Shown: piece by piece, positions 18,601 through 26,839 of the stretch | Layout of the letters: every line of letters begins with the position of its first letter | How positions within the stretch are numbered: the stretch's first letter is position 1 | Source of the DNA: Rheinheimera soli | Lineage (GTDB): Bacteria; Pseudomonadota; Gammaproteobacteria; Enterobacterales; Alteromonadaceae | Direction: 5' to 3' | Assembly: GCF_021290985.1 (NCBI RefSeq) | Contig: NZ_JAJOYU010000017.1 | Span: 38,799-102,798 of the forward strand | Length of the DNA stretch: 64,000 nt | Position numbers and translations under genes: made by a program | The notes under the pieces: model-generated | Told to the model about the DNA's origin: nothing | The model's database searches: none | The model's input: only the letters and a program-made list of their open reading frames with translations

Positions 18601-19449
18601 ATCTTCAATAGAATAGTGAATTGCATTTACATTTTGATGCTGCCATTTTGCTCGAGCGTCATCTTCGGTCCCTGCATGAAAGGCATACAATCCTTTTGAC
18701 CTATTATCGCTGCGACTCAGTGCCTCCAATAAATATTTAATAGGAGGGTCATCTGCCGAATAGCCAATGAAAACAACAACATAATGTTCAATGATTTTCT
18801 GAACAAAACGAGTAGCCCAAGCTTCAGCCAGATAGGCTAAACCGAACTCCGCACTGGACAACACGAAAGTATTGTTAAACGACGTTTTGTAATTAGCGTC
18901 GACTTTGCCATGCAAATAGACCAAACCATCAAGGTCGTCTGGTTTAGGTAACTGAGGCTCAACGTAGCATTTTAAAGTTGGCTTAGCATCTTCAAACAAT
19001 AAGTCGAAGTTTGTTGTCACTAATCTGGTTTTGCCCAAAGGACAGGTAGCTAATTTGAGTATGATCTGATGAGCAGACAAATCTACTGGTGAAGTTTTAG
19101 GCTTTAGTTTTTTGCTCACTGAATGCCGGATATCTTCAGTAAGGAATTCTCTTTCCAGCAAAGAGAAAAGACGATCTACAGAAATTAGTCCTGACAGCTC
19201 ACTCGAATACTTTTTACTACAGGTATGCAATCTCTTTGCACTATTCTTAATTTCAAGCAATAAGCTTTGAACAGCGCTATCTGGCAAAACCCCTAAATCT
19301 GTTTTAACTTCTTTGGCTAAGCCCAAAAAATCCGGCAATCTAGCCTTGGCAATCGAAACTCCTGAACCGCAGAAGAAAATTACCTTTCCTTCATCTCTGG
19401 CACGAAGAAGCTCATCAGGTAGATCAGGACCATTTTCGATAAATCTCAC
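15637..19449 (-). CDS. SIR2-domain protein, candidate anti-phage sirtuin (Dsr1/DUF4020-like)
   Basis: A 1270-residue protein with an N-terminal SIR2-type NAD-binding domain. Visible motifs are GSGVS (28-32), TTNFD with Asn147, YLHG with His180 and FIGYSADDPP (227-236). These match the catalytic Asn and His and the nucleotide site of NAD-cleaving SIR2 domains. The remaining thousand residues look alpha-helical. A VWPRHKIVKSPAV stretch near 1155 recalls DUF4020, which pairs with SIR2 in defence-associated sirtuins. It starts at GTG with a TGAGG ribosome site. Base composition is visibly AT-richer than neighbours, suggesting transfer. Known relatives deplete NAD+ when a phage protein is sensed; that role here is inferred. 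Confidence 0.75.
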   Translation of the reverse strand: MRFIENGPDLPDELLRARDEGKVIFFCGSGVSIAKARLPDFLGLAKEVKTDLGVLPDSAVQSLLLEIKNSAKRLHTCSKKYSSELSGLISVDRLFSLLEREFLTEDIRHSVSKKLKPKTSPVDLSAHQIILKLATCPLGKTRLVTTNFDLLFEDAKPTLKCYVEPQLPKPDDLDGLVYLHGKVDANYKTSFNNTFVLSSAEFGLAYLAEAWATRFVQKIIEHYVVVFIGYSADDPPIKYLLEALSRSDNRSKGLYAFHAGTEDDARAKWQHQNVNAIHYSIEDNHSRLWDTLAAWAERTENYDLWCKAVLEQAKQGPAALRPFQRGQVAHIASSVQGAKLLSELIPPLPASWLYVFDPAVRFKDVYFNPFRGDLESFDYFDLYGLDSETAPIRPCNPSPFAVSHVPNAVWDLFKATPEEAYLADREVSLYFREQADTRFELLERFRYIAKWFAKVSEQPMAFWWAVEQKCLHPYIVGLIKQRLQIKHDVKVSVRDHWHYLIESWNNNVGRTEHERFSFSEELKKNRLNQRTLRKFFDLLKPQIKVSTTASTLNKLHKNPNTEFNDVVKVKVEYPADTMDWPDVQPELLPEFLAELRLLIEFSFKLEIEVDCPFNTYSLPPSIREHSPNDRYGFDFKSFVLKYAEYFQRLCGGDSRSAKYEMSMWPDNCAFYLIKVWALRFTELVEDHEVIRLLGGISQEDLFERYLCPDLMLSLANRWLHFSAEVRAYIEGRILKGPNQREGEADEHFAQISAEDILNRLHWLNSRVCALLPDTENTLQVLKNKAVHWREEYALKIAVPQQSGIRSVETDHRHKTLLNIPVSEIIKTALESPTWSEDFSKIMRPFVGLSNERPARAFSALRNAAKRNTYPLEAWNTFLGSEARERDKYRFVGFIAEVLVRYSNEILIGFLDPILYWLRKVSNQLLKYYPDKFHNLMISLIELVSECSMDDTQGSRPTYTFADAYKSRGGQLTLILLDMEDKAQRRSLSSHFLEYSESLLQLPGVQADFVRCILSSKTNKLFLSDPKWLKLHVLQCLNSVELFQVDLFWHGFLEQNVSTKLPAKLLEYLKPRLVKAIQSKRYLSKQHQEVLSRLLVVSWASSVFTKRKMLSDEKFRACIVLSDDTFRVQVLMRFRNLVALNSNRTCLFFYMLENVWPRHKIVKSPAVTAELCSLVFKSKDENIVELLNLVLPHVVKATVTHIRLYELKGGEVIFSVPEKLLSLLYKVLSFDSYYTTYDLARILELIESKAPELKTDYRYLELTRRLEERQG

Positions 19450-19496
19450 AAACTTAACCTCAAGAAAAAGTTCCGATTACCATAACTTAAGATCAG

Positions 19497-19871
19497 CTAA
19501 AACAATAGTCTCTCCCCAAACTGAAACAGGGCCTTGACGATAAGACCTTGTTTCACCTGATAACTGCATAAGAGTTCGATCTGACCACGGCCTTCAAGGA
19601 AATTACGCTGGATAAGTTCATGGTCTATGACCCACTCGCCCATAACTATCCGTTGTAATAACTGTGCATGCAAATCAGCTTCAGCAAAACGCTGGCTGAT
19701 ACGCTGCTGCATTTCATTATGACCGCGCGCCAGCACTGCGCCGTGAAAATCCAGCTGCACTGCATCAGGATGATAACAAGCCAGCCAGGCTGAGATATCT
19801 TTGCTGTTGTAAGCATCCAGTTGCTGCAGTATCAGTTGCTCTGGTGCGATCTGTTTTTTGCTGTTTGTCAT
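19497..19871 (-). CDS. SnoaL/NTF2-like domain protein
   Basis: A 124-residue single-domain protein of the cone-shaped NTF2-like fold (SnoaL or DUF4440-like). Family features are the N-terminal helix QLDAYNSKDISAWLACYHPDAV, where the family has a Y-x-x-D pattern, and the C-terminal sheet ending in FQFGERLLF. Members are isomerases, hydrolases or scavenging proteins, and the function of this one is not known. It lies 47 bases upstream of the SIR2 gene on the same strand, but normal base composition suggests it belongs to the ordinary neighbourhood. Confidence 0.75.
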   Translation of the reverse strand: MTNSKKQIAPEQLILQQLDAYNSKDISAWLACYHPDAVQLDFHGAVLARGHNEMQQRISQRFAEADLHAQLLQRIVMGEWVIDHELIQRNFLEGRGQIELLCSYQVKQGLIVKALFQFGERLLF

Positions 19872-19958
19872 CTGAGCTTTACCTTGTAATAAAACTCAGA
19901 TGATCAACAAAAGCGCTGTAAAACACCAGTGCTGCTTTGGAAACTCAAAGTTGCCTCA

Positions 19959-20540
19959 TCAACACTGTGTTATGCCAGCTGGTTTTAATCGACTGACAAT
20001 ACGAGCCACCCGTTGCCCCAGATAAAAAGCAGTTTGTAAGTCTGGAGCTTCGATAGCATCATCCACAGCTCTGGCAATCAAACCAGCCTGGGCACCAAGC
20101 CGGTTTGGCGCCTTTGCATCACCAGCACCTGCTAAATCCAGTCCTATCCACAACATACCGTGCTGCGCCGCCAGAATTTGCAAATAATGCAGGCAATGTA
20201 ATGTATCGCCACAGTAGCCAGTGCCCACAGTAAAACCAGCTGCGACTTTGTCCGCCCAACGCTGCTCAACCCAATGATCGCCTGCTGTAGCATCAGCAAA
20301 AGCTTTGAACTGCGCCGATACAGAGCCCATAAAAGTGGGAGAACCAAAAATGACGGCCTCAGCCTGATCAATGACTTCAAGCATTACTGAATTCTTGTAG
20401 CGCCCTTGCTGTATATCCGCCCCTTCAATGCGAAGTAATTGAGGCTCTGCAGTTGCGACTGAACGACAACCTGCGGCCACAGCTTCAGCCAGCTGTGCTG
20501 TGGTACCAGTGACCGAATGATAAACAATAGCTATCTTCAT
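19959..20540 (-). CDS. flavodoxin-family NAD(P)H-dependent oxidoreductase
   Basis: A 193-residue flavodoxin-like protein, expected to bind FMN and to act as a quinone or nitro-compound reductase similar to WrbA or FMN_red. The N-terminal loop HSVTGTTAQLA is the phosphate-binding FMN site, and FGSPTFMGSVSAQFKAF near residue 80 is the second FMN-binding loop. Its start overlaps the end of the EamA transporter gene by four bases (ATGA), so the pair is an operon. Substrate is unknown. Confidence 0.82.
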   Translation of the reverse strand: MKIAIVYHSVTGTTAQLAEAVAAGCRSVATAEPQLLRIEGADIQQGRYKNSVMLEVIDQAEAVIFGSPTFMGSVSAQFKAFADATAGDHWVEQRWADKVAAGFTVGTGYCGDTLHCLHYLQILAAQHGMLWIGLDLAGAGDAKAPNRLGAQAGLIARAVDDAIEAPDLQTAFYLGQRVARIVSRLKPAGITQC

Positions 20541-21430
20541 TGGCTTGCCTCCGCTTTCACTGGCACCACTGGAGCTGCCATTTTATGCTGACCAAGCCAG
20601 ACACCGGTCAAGACCAACAGCATGCCCAGACTTTGCAGCAGCGTCAGATGCTGATCCAGCACGACAATACCAAGCACAGTTGCACTTAAAGGGCTGAGTA
20701 AACTAAAACCTGTGACAGCACTGGCTGACATCCGCATCACGCCTCGCAGCCAGAAAATATAAGTCAGGCCAGTACCTATCAGACCAAGCCAGAGATAACC
20801 CAGAATATGAGTCAGGTTAAGGCTTTGCGGCAGGGTTTCGACACTTAAAGCAAGCGGCAACAAAAACAAGCCGCCAACACTAAGCTGCCAACTGGTGAGT
20901 ACCATAGCACTGACCGGAGGCTGCCATTTTTTCGTTAATAAAGTGCCACAGGCCATTGCCAAAGCACCAGCTGCAGCTGCTATTACGCCTAGGCTATCCA
21001 ACTGAGCTGCAGGCCCTAACACCAGCAGAGCCACACCCAATAAACCCAACAACGCAGCAATCCAGCTTAGCCACGACGTGCGGCCACCCAGTACAGCCCA
21101 ACTTAAAATAACTACCACCAAAGGCTGAATAGCGCCGACTGTCGCAGCAACACCACCAGGTAAACGATAAGCAGCGACAAAAAGCAGCGCCTGAAACACG
21201 CCAATATTTAAAAAGCCTAACAGGAAAATTTTGCCCCACCAGCCAGACTGCGGTAGCTGCCGTAACCATAACAACATCAAAAGCCCTACCGGCAAGGTAC
21301 GTAAAGCGGCAGACAATAAGGGGACATCAGGAGGCAAAAACTCTGTGGTGACTAAATAGGTGCTGCCCCATATCAGCGGGGCTAAAGCGGTTAACCAGGG
21401 ATCATACCAACGGGATACAACTGAACTCAT
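20537..21430 (-). CDS. EamA/DMT-family transporter
   Basis: A 297-residue inner-membrane protein of the drug/metabolite transporter superfamily. About ten hydrophobic segments form two EamA repeats. The family PLIWGSTYLV motif is near residue 20, and LWLGLIGTGLTYIFWLRG near residue 215 matches the second repeat. Such proteins usually export amino acids or other small metabolites, but the substrate cannot be assigned. It is translationally coupled to the downstream flavodoxin gene. Confidence 0.87.
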   Translation of the reverse strand: MSSVVSRWYDPWLTALAPLIWGSTYLVTTEFLPPDVPLLSAALRTLPVGLLMLLWLRQLPQSGWWGKIFLLGFLNIGVFQALLFVAAYRLPGGVAATVGAIQPLVVVILSWAVLGGRTSWLSWIAALLGLLGVALLVLGPAAQLDSLGVIAAAAGALAMACGTLLTKKWQPPVSAMVLTSWQLSVGGLFLLPLALSVETLPQSLNLTHILGYLWLGLIGTGLTYIFWLRGVMRMSASAVTGFSLLSPLSATVLGIVVLDQHLTLLQSLGMLLVLTGVWLGQHKMAAPVVPVKAEASQ

Positions 21431-21533
21431 TACAAGACTCTCCTTTTACAGCGCACAGACTTAAAATCTGCCGCCACTGTAAAAGCTCAAGCTAACTTGA
21501 GGTCAAGAAAAATTTAAATGATTTTTTAATAGC

Positions 21534-22046
21534 TTATAATTTCAGCCACATCAAATAACCCGCAACAGCCCTGCCCTGCACTATGGCCACTTGCGGTATG
21601 GTTTCCATTTTTTGAAAACCGGCCTTTATCAGCACCCGCTCTGACGCCTGATTTTCTGTCGCAACACAGGCAAATAAAACCATTAATCCCATTTGCTTTG
21701 CCTGCTGTGTTAATTGACACAAAGCAAAGCTGGCAACGCCTTTACCAGACCAGTGTTCAGCAATGCGGTAGCCAACATAAGCAGATTTTGTCACCGGATC
21801 GATGTCTTTGATATTGGCCCTGCCGATCAACTCATTTTCTGCATTAAAAATCAGTGTAGGCCAGGCCAACGCCTGCTGTTTTAACAGCAAAAACTCAGCG
21901 ATATGCTGCTGTACTGCTTCGGGCTGATAAAACTCCTCAGGTCTTGCTTCAATTTTTTGTTCAAAAAAGCTTTTGTGGGCTAACTCAAACTGAAGCACAA
22001 GGTCAACATCATCTGACTGCAAAGCTCGGATCCGATAGCCGGACAT
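21534..22046 (-). CDS. GNAT-family N-acetyltransferase
   Basis: A 170-residue acetyltransferase of the RimJ/RimL/YdaF type that uses acetyl-CoA. The acetyl-CoA-binding region is visible as YRIAEHWSGKGVASFALCQLTQQAKQ in two parts, YRIAEHWSGKG near residue 92 and the following helix. The NQASERVLIKAGF motif near residue 130 is typical of the family. Its ATG overlaps the stop of the upstream gene by one base, so both are likely translated together. The target of acetylation is unknown. Confidence 0.85.
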   Translation of the reverse strand: MSGYRIRALQSDDVDLVLQFELAHKSFFEQKIEARPEEFYQPEAVQQHIAEFLLLKQQALAWPTLIFNAENELIGRANIKDIDPVTKSAYVGYRIAEHWSGKGVASFALCQLTQQAKQMGLMVLFACVATENQASERVLIKAGFQKMETIPQVAIVQGRAVAGYLMWLKL

Positions 22047-22441
22047 TAAACAGGCCCACTCGCGGGTAGCACTGTTGTACCCTGATGAAACACCATTTGC
22101 CAGCCAAGGCTATTGAGTTGCCACAAAGAGCTGCGCAACGACAACTTGCTTTGCATCTCTCCCGCTTTACGCAATTTAGCTTTGTATAACACTTGAGCCA
22201 AATCTTTAGATAACAAACGCACTTCAAAATCAAAAGCTTCCACCGAAGGTGCTTGCTCTTCTGGTAGTCGCTGCAACACATGAGCTTTGTCAAAACGCAC
22301 CCCAGAGGCTGCAATTTCTTCAAAACCATTGGCCAACAACAGATTTAACTGGGTTTGACTTCGCCTTGTTTCCGGTTGATGCAGTTGTAATTCCAGTGCA
22401 ATCAACTGTTTTGTAAAGGCCTTTTGTTGTTCTGATGTCAC
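22046..22441 (-). CDS. small DUF4440/NTF2-like protein
   Basis: A 131-residue protein with the DUF4440 pattern: an N-terminal helix pair (LIALELQLHQPETR), a LLANGFEEIAASG motif near residue 32, and the C-terminal sheet SSLWQLNSLGWQMVFHQGT. No catalytic residues stand out. I chose GTG at 22441 because an AGG lies five bases upstream; GTG at 22447 is the alternative. Coupled to the GNAT gene by TAATG. The function is unknown. Confidence 0.7.
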   Translation of the reverse strand: MTSEQQKAFTKQLIALELQLHQPETRRSQTQLNLLLANGFEEIAASGVRFDKAHVLQRLPEEQAPSVEAFDFEVRLLSKDLAQVLYKAKLRKAGEMQSKLSLRSSLWQLNSLGWQMVFHQGTTVLPASGPV

Positions 22442-22621
22442 GATCACCTACTTTGTTAGGCTTTGAAGCTACTATCGTCGTTTTACCTCAGTTAACAGAA
22501 CTGACGCAAGTTTTTCTGAATGCGCCAAGCACGAAGTACGTTAGCGCACAGACGGCAAGCCCGGGAAGCGCCAGTATCTATATAACCCAGCCCCCACGCA
22601 TGGCCCAACGGAGACTTTATT

Positions 22622-22993
22622 ATGAAATTATCTACTGGTTTTACCTTATCTGTAGTACTGCTTTCAGCAGTTACACTGACTGCTTGCGATAAATCCACAC
22701 CAACCTACCCTGGTGCAGTGAAAACAACGGACGATCAAAGTGCAGTAGTGCCTGTAGCAGACAGTGCTGTGCCTGTGGCTATATCTGACGCCAACATCAA
22801 CAATGATGTGACAACAGCTTTATTGCGTGATGATGATTTAAAAAACTTTAACATCACTGTTGTGTCCACCAAAGGCGATGTTCGTCTGACGGGTGAGCTG
22901 GACAGCCAAAACCAAATTAATCAGGCAATATTGATTGCTGAAGGTGTTATTGGCGTTAAAACTGTAAACGATGAATTGACGATAAAACGTTAA
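22622..22993 (+). CDS. BON-domain lipoprotein
   Basis: A 123-residue exported lipoprotein. The signal peptide ends in a lipobox LTAC with Cys22. After an alanine/valine-rich linker comes one BON domain (about residues 55-122) with the GDVRLTGELDSQ and GVKTVNDEL patterns. BON domains bind phospholipid or other hydrophobic ligands at the outer membrane, as in the OsmY/DolP family; a single BON is shorter than DolP or OsmY. A GGAGA ribosome site precedes the ATG, and a strong terminator follows, so this is a monocistronic gene. Confidence 0.85.
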   Translation: MKLSTGFTLSVVLLSAVTLTACDKSTPTYPGAVKTTDDQSAVVPVADSAVPVAISDANINNDVTTALLRDDDLKNFNITVVSTKGDVRLTGELDSQNQINQAILIAEGVIGVKTVNDELTIKR

Positions 22994-23000
22994 TACAACT

Positions 23001-23028
23001 ACCGCCTCTTTGATTGGAGGCGGTGTTA
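23001..23028 (+). terminator. terminator of BON lipoprotein gene
   Basis: An 8-base stem ACCGCCTC/GAGGCGGT with a T-rich tail (GTTATTTT), 7 bases after the stop codon. Confidence 0.85.
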
Positions 23029-23091
23029 TTTTGAAAGTTACCGATTTCTCAAATGCGATTGACGCCTTGCTTTCATCTTCACACTTCTCAC

Positions 23092-24189
23092 TTAGAAGTT
23101 AAACAACATCACCCCTATGCCCATGCTGTTTTGGCGGAAGTTGTAATCCAGCAAGGTTTCGCCGTAGCCGGAAAATACCTGCAAGTGCCAGCGTAATCCG
23201 TCCAGTTTGCTGCTGTCGACCGGATAGGTCAGATCCAACTGCCAGGAACCGCGGCTTATGTAGGAAAAATCATTACGCCAGGTCAGCTGAGCTGTTGCGT
23301 TACCTGGTAACCAATTAGCGCTGATTTCATGACTGCCGATATAGTCGATTAAATCCGGGTTATCATCTTCATCACCACTTTCAGAAATACGCTGGTTGTA
23401 ACGCCAGTTCAGGCCAAACTCACCTTTATCCACAGCTAAACCCGCATATACTTTATTCCAGCTACGCGATAAAGGCTTCGCTTGCCCATTCGACTGATGA
23501 GCTATACCAAATTGCAACATACGTATTTGCCATTCACCGGGTAAGTCTCCCCACGCATCAGCCACAGGCACTATATACATGAGTTCAGGCTGATAGTCGG
23601 TGTTACGAAAGGGCGCAGAATCCTGATCATTCCATAACTGCCACATCGATCTCTGGCTAAAGGCAAACCACAAGTCAGCACCAGGCAACAGCAGCTCTGT
23701 CATCAGCTTGGCACGCAATGACACCTGGATCTTGCTCTCCATTTGTTTGTAGTTTTCGTTGGCTTCGGCTTGCCCCCGGGTTGGACTTTGTGGCGCTTTA
23801 TTAATATTGGACGTGATATGAGCAGGTAAAAAGAAGTTAGGCTGGTAAGTGCGAAATACAAAACGATCACGTTTTTCTTCAGGCGTCAGTTCCCAGTATT
23901 TTTGCATCACTGTGGCAATTGGAATTTGAGCTGCACTGACTTCAGGAGCCTGAGCTTTCACATGTTCTTTTACTTCTACATCTGCTTCTGCTGAGTTAGT
24001 TGCGGCTAAAGTTTCGACAGTTTCGGCACTGCTAGTGCCAAAAATGCGGTCATAACAGGCCAAACGTTGGTCTTTATTTGTGGTTTCACGACAATTTTTA
24101 ACGTCCTGAGCAGAAACCCCGGCACTGACTGAACTTATCAGCACAATAGCGGTTAGTGTTGATACCTTCTGTAGTTTTTTCACGCTCAC
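23092..24189 (-). CDS. pldA: outer-membrane phospholipase A
   Basis: OmpLA hydrolyses phospholipids that have strayed to the outer leaflet of the outer membrane. The 365-residue protein has a signal peptide (about residues 1-27) and a short mature segment with CRETTNKDQRLACYD. The beta-barrel carries the PNFFLPAHI and SMWQLWND family motifs. The catalytic His and Ser are in FGIAHQSNG, with the SRSWNKVY segment carrying the Asn. The length is slightly above E. coli PldA (289) because of the N-terminal extension, which is seen in marine relatives. It is a single gene. Confidence 0.9.
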   Translation of the reverse strand: MSVKKLQKVSTLTAIVLISSVSAGVSAQDVKNCRETTNKDQRLACYDRIFGTSSAETVETLAATNSAEADVEVKEHVKAQAPEVSAAQIPIATVMQKYWELTPEEKRDRFVFRTYQPNFFLPAHITSNINKAPQSPTRGQAEANENYKQMESKIQVSLRAKLMTELLLPGADLWFAFSQRSMWQLWNDQDSAPFRNTDYQPELMYIVPVADAWGDLPGEWQIRMLQFGIAHQSNGQAKPLSRSWNKVYAGLAVDKGEFGLNWRYNQRISESGDEDDNPDLIDYIGSHEISANWLPGNATAQLTWRNDFSYISRGSWQLDLTYPVDSSKLDGLRWHLQVFSGYGETLLDYNFRQNSMGIGVMLFNF

Positions 24190-24355
24190 TCCCGTAGCCT
24201 AAATACTGTCCTGCATAATAAGGGTTATGCACCCTTAGATAGTTACTCTCTGGTAACCACCATTATAGGACCTAAATATAAACAAGGACTTAACCACTGT
24301 AAAAATAGCATTGAAGATAAGCTGTTCTGTTTGAGAAAAAATCCTGTTTAAAGCC

Positions 24356-24802
24356 CTAAGTTGTACTAAATGCCGCGAAAACTTCAGCGCCGGTCAGTTC
24401 TTTGGTTTGGTTAGCAAAACAGTACCAGTCTGGTTTTTGCTCTATGAAAATCTGATGATCGAGCACCAGATTAGTCAGTTGGTCCAATAAACCCACAGGA
24501 ATAAAATACTGGCCATTTTGTTTCAGCCGGTAAAACAAATGAGTGCCACAGTTGTTGCAAAAGCCACGCTCTGCCCAGTCAGAAGAATTAAAAGTGGAGA
24601 CAAAACAAGCTCCATCCAGTTTTACCTCTGTGCCAGCATCAAGCGTAAATAGCGGCCCGCCGCCCCACTTCTGGCAATACTGGCAATGACAAACCCCTGC
24701 CTGCAATACCACTGCGCCTGCCTGAATTTTCACTTTGCCACATAAACACTGACCATGAGCTTTTTGCAATGAAGGCTGAACTGTTGAAGAGGACGCTGAC
24801 AT
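24356..24802 (-). CDS. GFA-family zinc-binding protein
   Basis: A 148-residue protein of the GFA/CENP-V fold (glutathione-dependent formaldehyde-activating family). The zinc cysteines are visible in CLCGKV (near 20), CHCQYCQKW (near 39) and CNNCGTHLF (near 88). True glutathione-formaldehyde activity is not established for most members, so I give only the family. A second, unlinked GFA protein lies at 29887-30234 and is not closely similar outside the cysteine motifs. Confidence 0.87.
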   Translation of the reverse strand: MSASSSTVQPSLQKAHGQCLCGKVKIQAGAVVLQAGVCHCQYCQKWGGGPLFTLDAGTEVKLDGACFVSTFNSSDWAERGFCNNCGTHLFYRLKQNGQYFIPVGLLDQLTNLVLDHQIFIEQKPDWYCFANQTKELTGAEVFAAFSTT

Positions 24803-24861
24803 ACACCACTACCCGCTGGAGACTATACAGAGTATCAGCCTACTGGATTTTGTTTTCGCTG

Positions 24862-25656
24862 TTAAGCAATTGTTGCAATAGGCCGGGTCAGATGCGGTAA
24901 ATTCACAGCCTGAGCCTTTAAATGCAGCTGTTGAGTGTTAATGGCGACCGAAAAACTGGCATCTGTCAGCGAAAACTGCCGCACTTTAAACTCTGTACGA
25001 CCGGTTTTTTTAAACCAGTAAGGCGCCAGTGAACACTGAGCCGAACCTGTAGCTATATCTTCATTGATACCAATGCGGGGGGCAAAATAACGTAAAACAT
25101 AGGTATCTGGTGAGCTAAAAGCGCTAACAATCAATGCATGTTGTTCTAACTGTTGTATTAAAGTGAAGTCGGGTTGAAATTGCTGTACTGCCTGCTCGTC
25201 GGCAAGCACCAGTACTAAATCGCGGGTCTGAAAATAATCGACGCTCTGACAAGCCAGCAAAGCCGGGGGTAATTCAGTTTGTGTTTCAGGGCACGGCGGC
25301 CACTGTGGTAAAGCCATCTGCAAAGCAGCAAAACTGGCTGTTACCTCTAAATCACCGTATTGGCTTAAAAACTGATAACAGCCCTCACCTTTAAGCCCAC
25401 GCACCAAAGCGGCCGCTGCTAAAGTGCCATGGCCACATAAGTTGATTTCCTGCGAACAGGAAAACCAGCGGATCTGGTATTGATGAGGGGCATCAGCAAT
25501 GGGCACTATAAAAGCGGTGACCACCTGTTCGGCTTCAGACGCAATAGCCTGTAACACATCAAGATCAGGCCAATGACTTAATAAAGCGCAAGCCGCCGGG
25601 TTACCCTTAGTTGGGTTGTCAGCAAATACTTTAAAAAATTGCAGCTGCGCTTCCAT
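24862..25656 (-). CDS. PhzF-family isomerase
   Basis: A 264-residue protein of the PhzF/diaminopimelate-epimerase fold. Family motifs are GNPAACALL near residue 18, LCGHGTLAAAALV near residue 74 and IATGSAQCSLAPYW near residue 205. PhzF itself makes phenazines, but no phenazine genes are nearby, so this is one of the many stand-alone members of unknown substrate. The length is close to the family norm of about 260-290 residues. It lies 26 bases upstream of the next gene region and may be transcribed with the YehS gene upstream of it. Confidence 0.85.
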   Translation of the reverse strand: MEAQLQFFKVFADNPTKGNPAACALLSHWPDLDVLQAIASEAEQVVTAFIVPIADAPHQYQIRWFSCSQEINLCGHGTLAAAALVRGLKGEGCYQFLSQYGDLEVTASFAALQMALPQWPPCPETQTELPPALLACQSVDYFQTRDLVLVLADEQAVQQFQPDFTLIQQLEQHALIVSAFSSPDTYVLRYFAPRIGINEDIATGSAQCSLAPYWFKKTGRTEFKVRQFSLTDASFSVAINTQQLHLKAQAVNLPHLTRPIATIA

Positions 25657-25682
25657 GCGTTCGGCCCTGTTAACTCTCGCTT

Positions 25683-26153
25683 TTAGTCTTCCGAGCTTTC
25701 GCGGTATTTGATCTGCACAGCTTTTATAAAGTTACGCAGAATTTGATCCTGACACTGACGGAAATGATGATGATCAGCGCGACGGAAAAATGCACTTAAT
25801 TCGGGTTTACTGATGCGAAAGCCAATATCCGTCATCATTTGCACTATGTCGTCGTCTTTTAAATCCAGCGCAATTTTTAACTTACGGAAAATAATATTGT
25901 TGTTTAAACGGCTTTCAGGCACTGGTTGTTCGCCGTCTTTACGACCACGTTTTTCGATGATCAAGCCATTTAAAAAGTTGGCTAAAGTGACATCATCACA
26001 GGCCTGAAAGGCTTCATCTTCATCTTTTTTCAGCCAGTCACTGACCTGCGCCCGGCTCACTGTTAAGCCCGCATGGCTAAATAAATTCATCATTTGTTGA
26101 TCGCCAAAATCAAAGGCGTAACGTAAACGGCGTAAAACATCGTTGTTATTCAT
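25683..26153 (-). CDS. yehS: DUF1456 family protein (YehS-like)
   Basis: A 156-residue protein made of two copies of the DUF1456 repeat. The first begins NNNDVLRRLRYAFDFGD and the second LNNNIIFRKLKIALDLKDDD. Each is a helical unit ending in a NFLNGLI or NFIKAVQ segment. YehS is of unknown function. An in-frame ATG at 26204 exists, but the ATG at 26153 gives the family start MNNNDVLRR. It lies in a minus-strand pair with the PhzF gene, 26 bases apart. Confidence 0.85.
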   Translation of the reverse strand: MNNNDVLRRLRYAFDFGDQQMMNLFSHAGLTVSRAQVSDWLKKDEDEAFQACDDVTLANFLNGLIIEKRGRKDGEQPVPESRLNNNIIFRKLKIALDLKDDDIVQMMTDIGFRISKPELSAFFRRADHHHFRQCQDQILRNFIKAVQIKYRESSED

Positions 26154-26288
26154 AAAAATTCGCAAAGCGCTCCAGTCAAGTTGCCGACATTTTAACAGAC
26201 ACAAAGCGCTGCTGGCTGATTTTCTTTCGCGGTTTCAAACAGATGCCATGTTATAGTCCAGTTCATCTTGTTTTGGGTTCTGTTTTTT

Positions 26289-26762
26289 ATGACTAAAATT
26301 GCCGTTTTTGTTGATGTACAAAACATCTACTACACCACCAAGCAGGCTTACGGCCGCTCTTTTAACTACCGTAAGTTCTGGCAGCAATTACAGCTTCGGG
26401 GTGACATCAGCTACGCCTATGCCTATGCCATTGATAAAAAAGACGATCAGCAAATTAAATTTCAGGACGCTTTGCGCCATATCGGCTTTGAAGTAAAACT
26501 CAAGCCTTTTATCCAGCGTGCCGACGGCTCTGCCAAAGGCGACTGGGATGTTGGCATTACCATTGATGTTTTAACCTTAGCGGCCGAAGTTGACACTGTC
26601 GTCTTGTTATCTGGTGATGGTGATTTTGATTTGCTGTTGCAGGCGGTCTACAAACAACATGGGGTTGATACAGTGGTGTACAGCGTGCCGGGGCTAACAG
26701 CTCAGTCGCTGCAACAAAGCTGCGCTCTGTGGCGCCCTATCGAGACGGACTTATTGCTGTAA
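26289..26762 (+). CDS. NYN-domain (LabA/DUF88-like) protein
   Basis: A 157-residue single-domain protein of the NYN/PIN-like fold. The conserved acidic residues that would bind metal are visible in VDVQNIYY (Asp near residue 8), GDWDVGITID (near 80) and LLSGDGDFDLLL (near 100). Members act as RNases or are tied to RNA processing, but no target is known here. ATG at 26289 is preferred over 26268 because the protein then starts directly in the first strand. It diverges from the yehS gene. Confidence 0.85.
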   Translation: MTKIAVFVDVQNIYYTTKQAYGRSFNYRKFWQQLQLRGDISYAYAYAIDKKDDQQIKFQDALRHIGFEVKLKPFIQRADGSAKGDWDVGITIDVLTLAAEVDTVVLLSGDGDFDLLLQAVYKQHGVDTVVYSVPGLTAQSLQQSCALWRPIETDLLL

Positions 26763-26839
26763 AGCCCTGTAAAAAGTAGGGCTTTTCGGCTACACTACGC
26801 GCCCTTTTAAAGCTGTACCGAATTAAATCAGGACCCGTC

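Noticed and set aside
24862..25656. Phenazine biosynthesis locus
   Set aside because: Only one PhzF-like gene is present; no other phz genes lie nearby.
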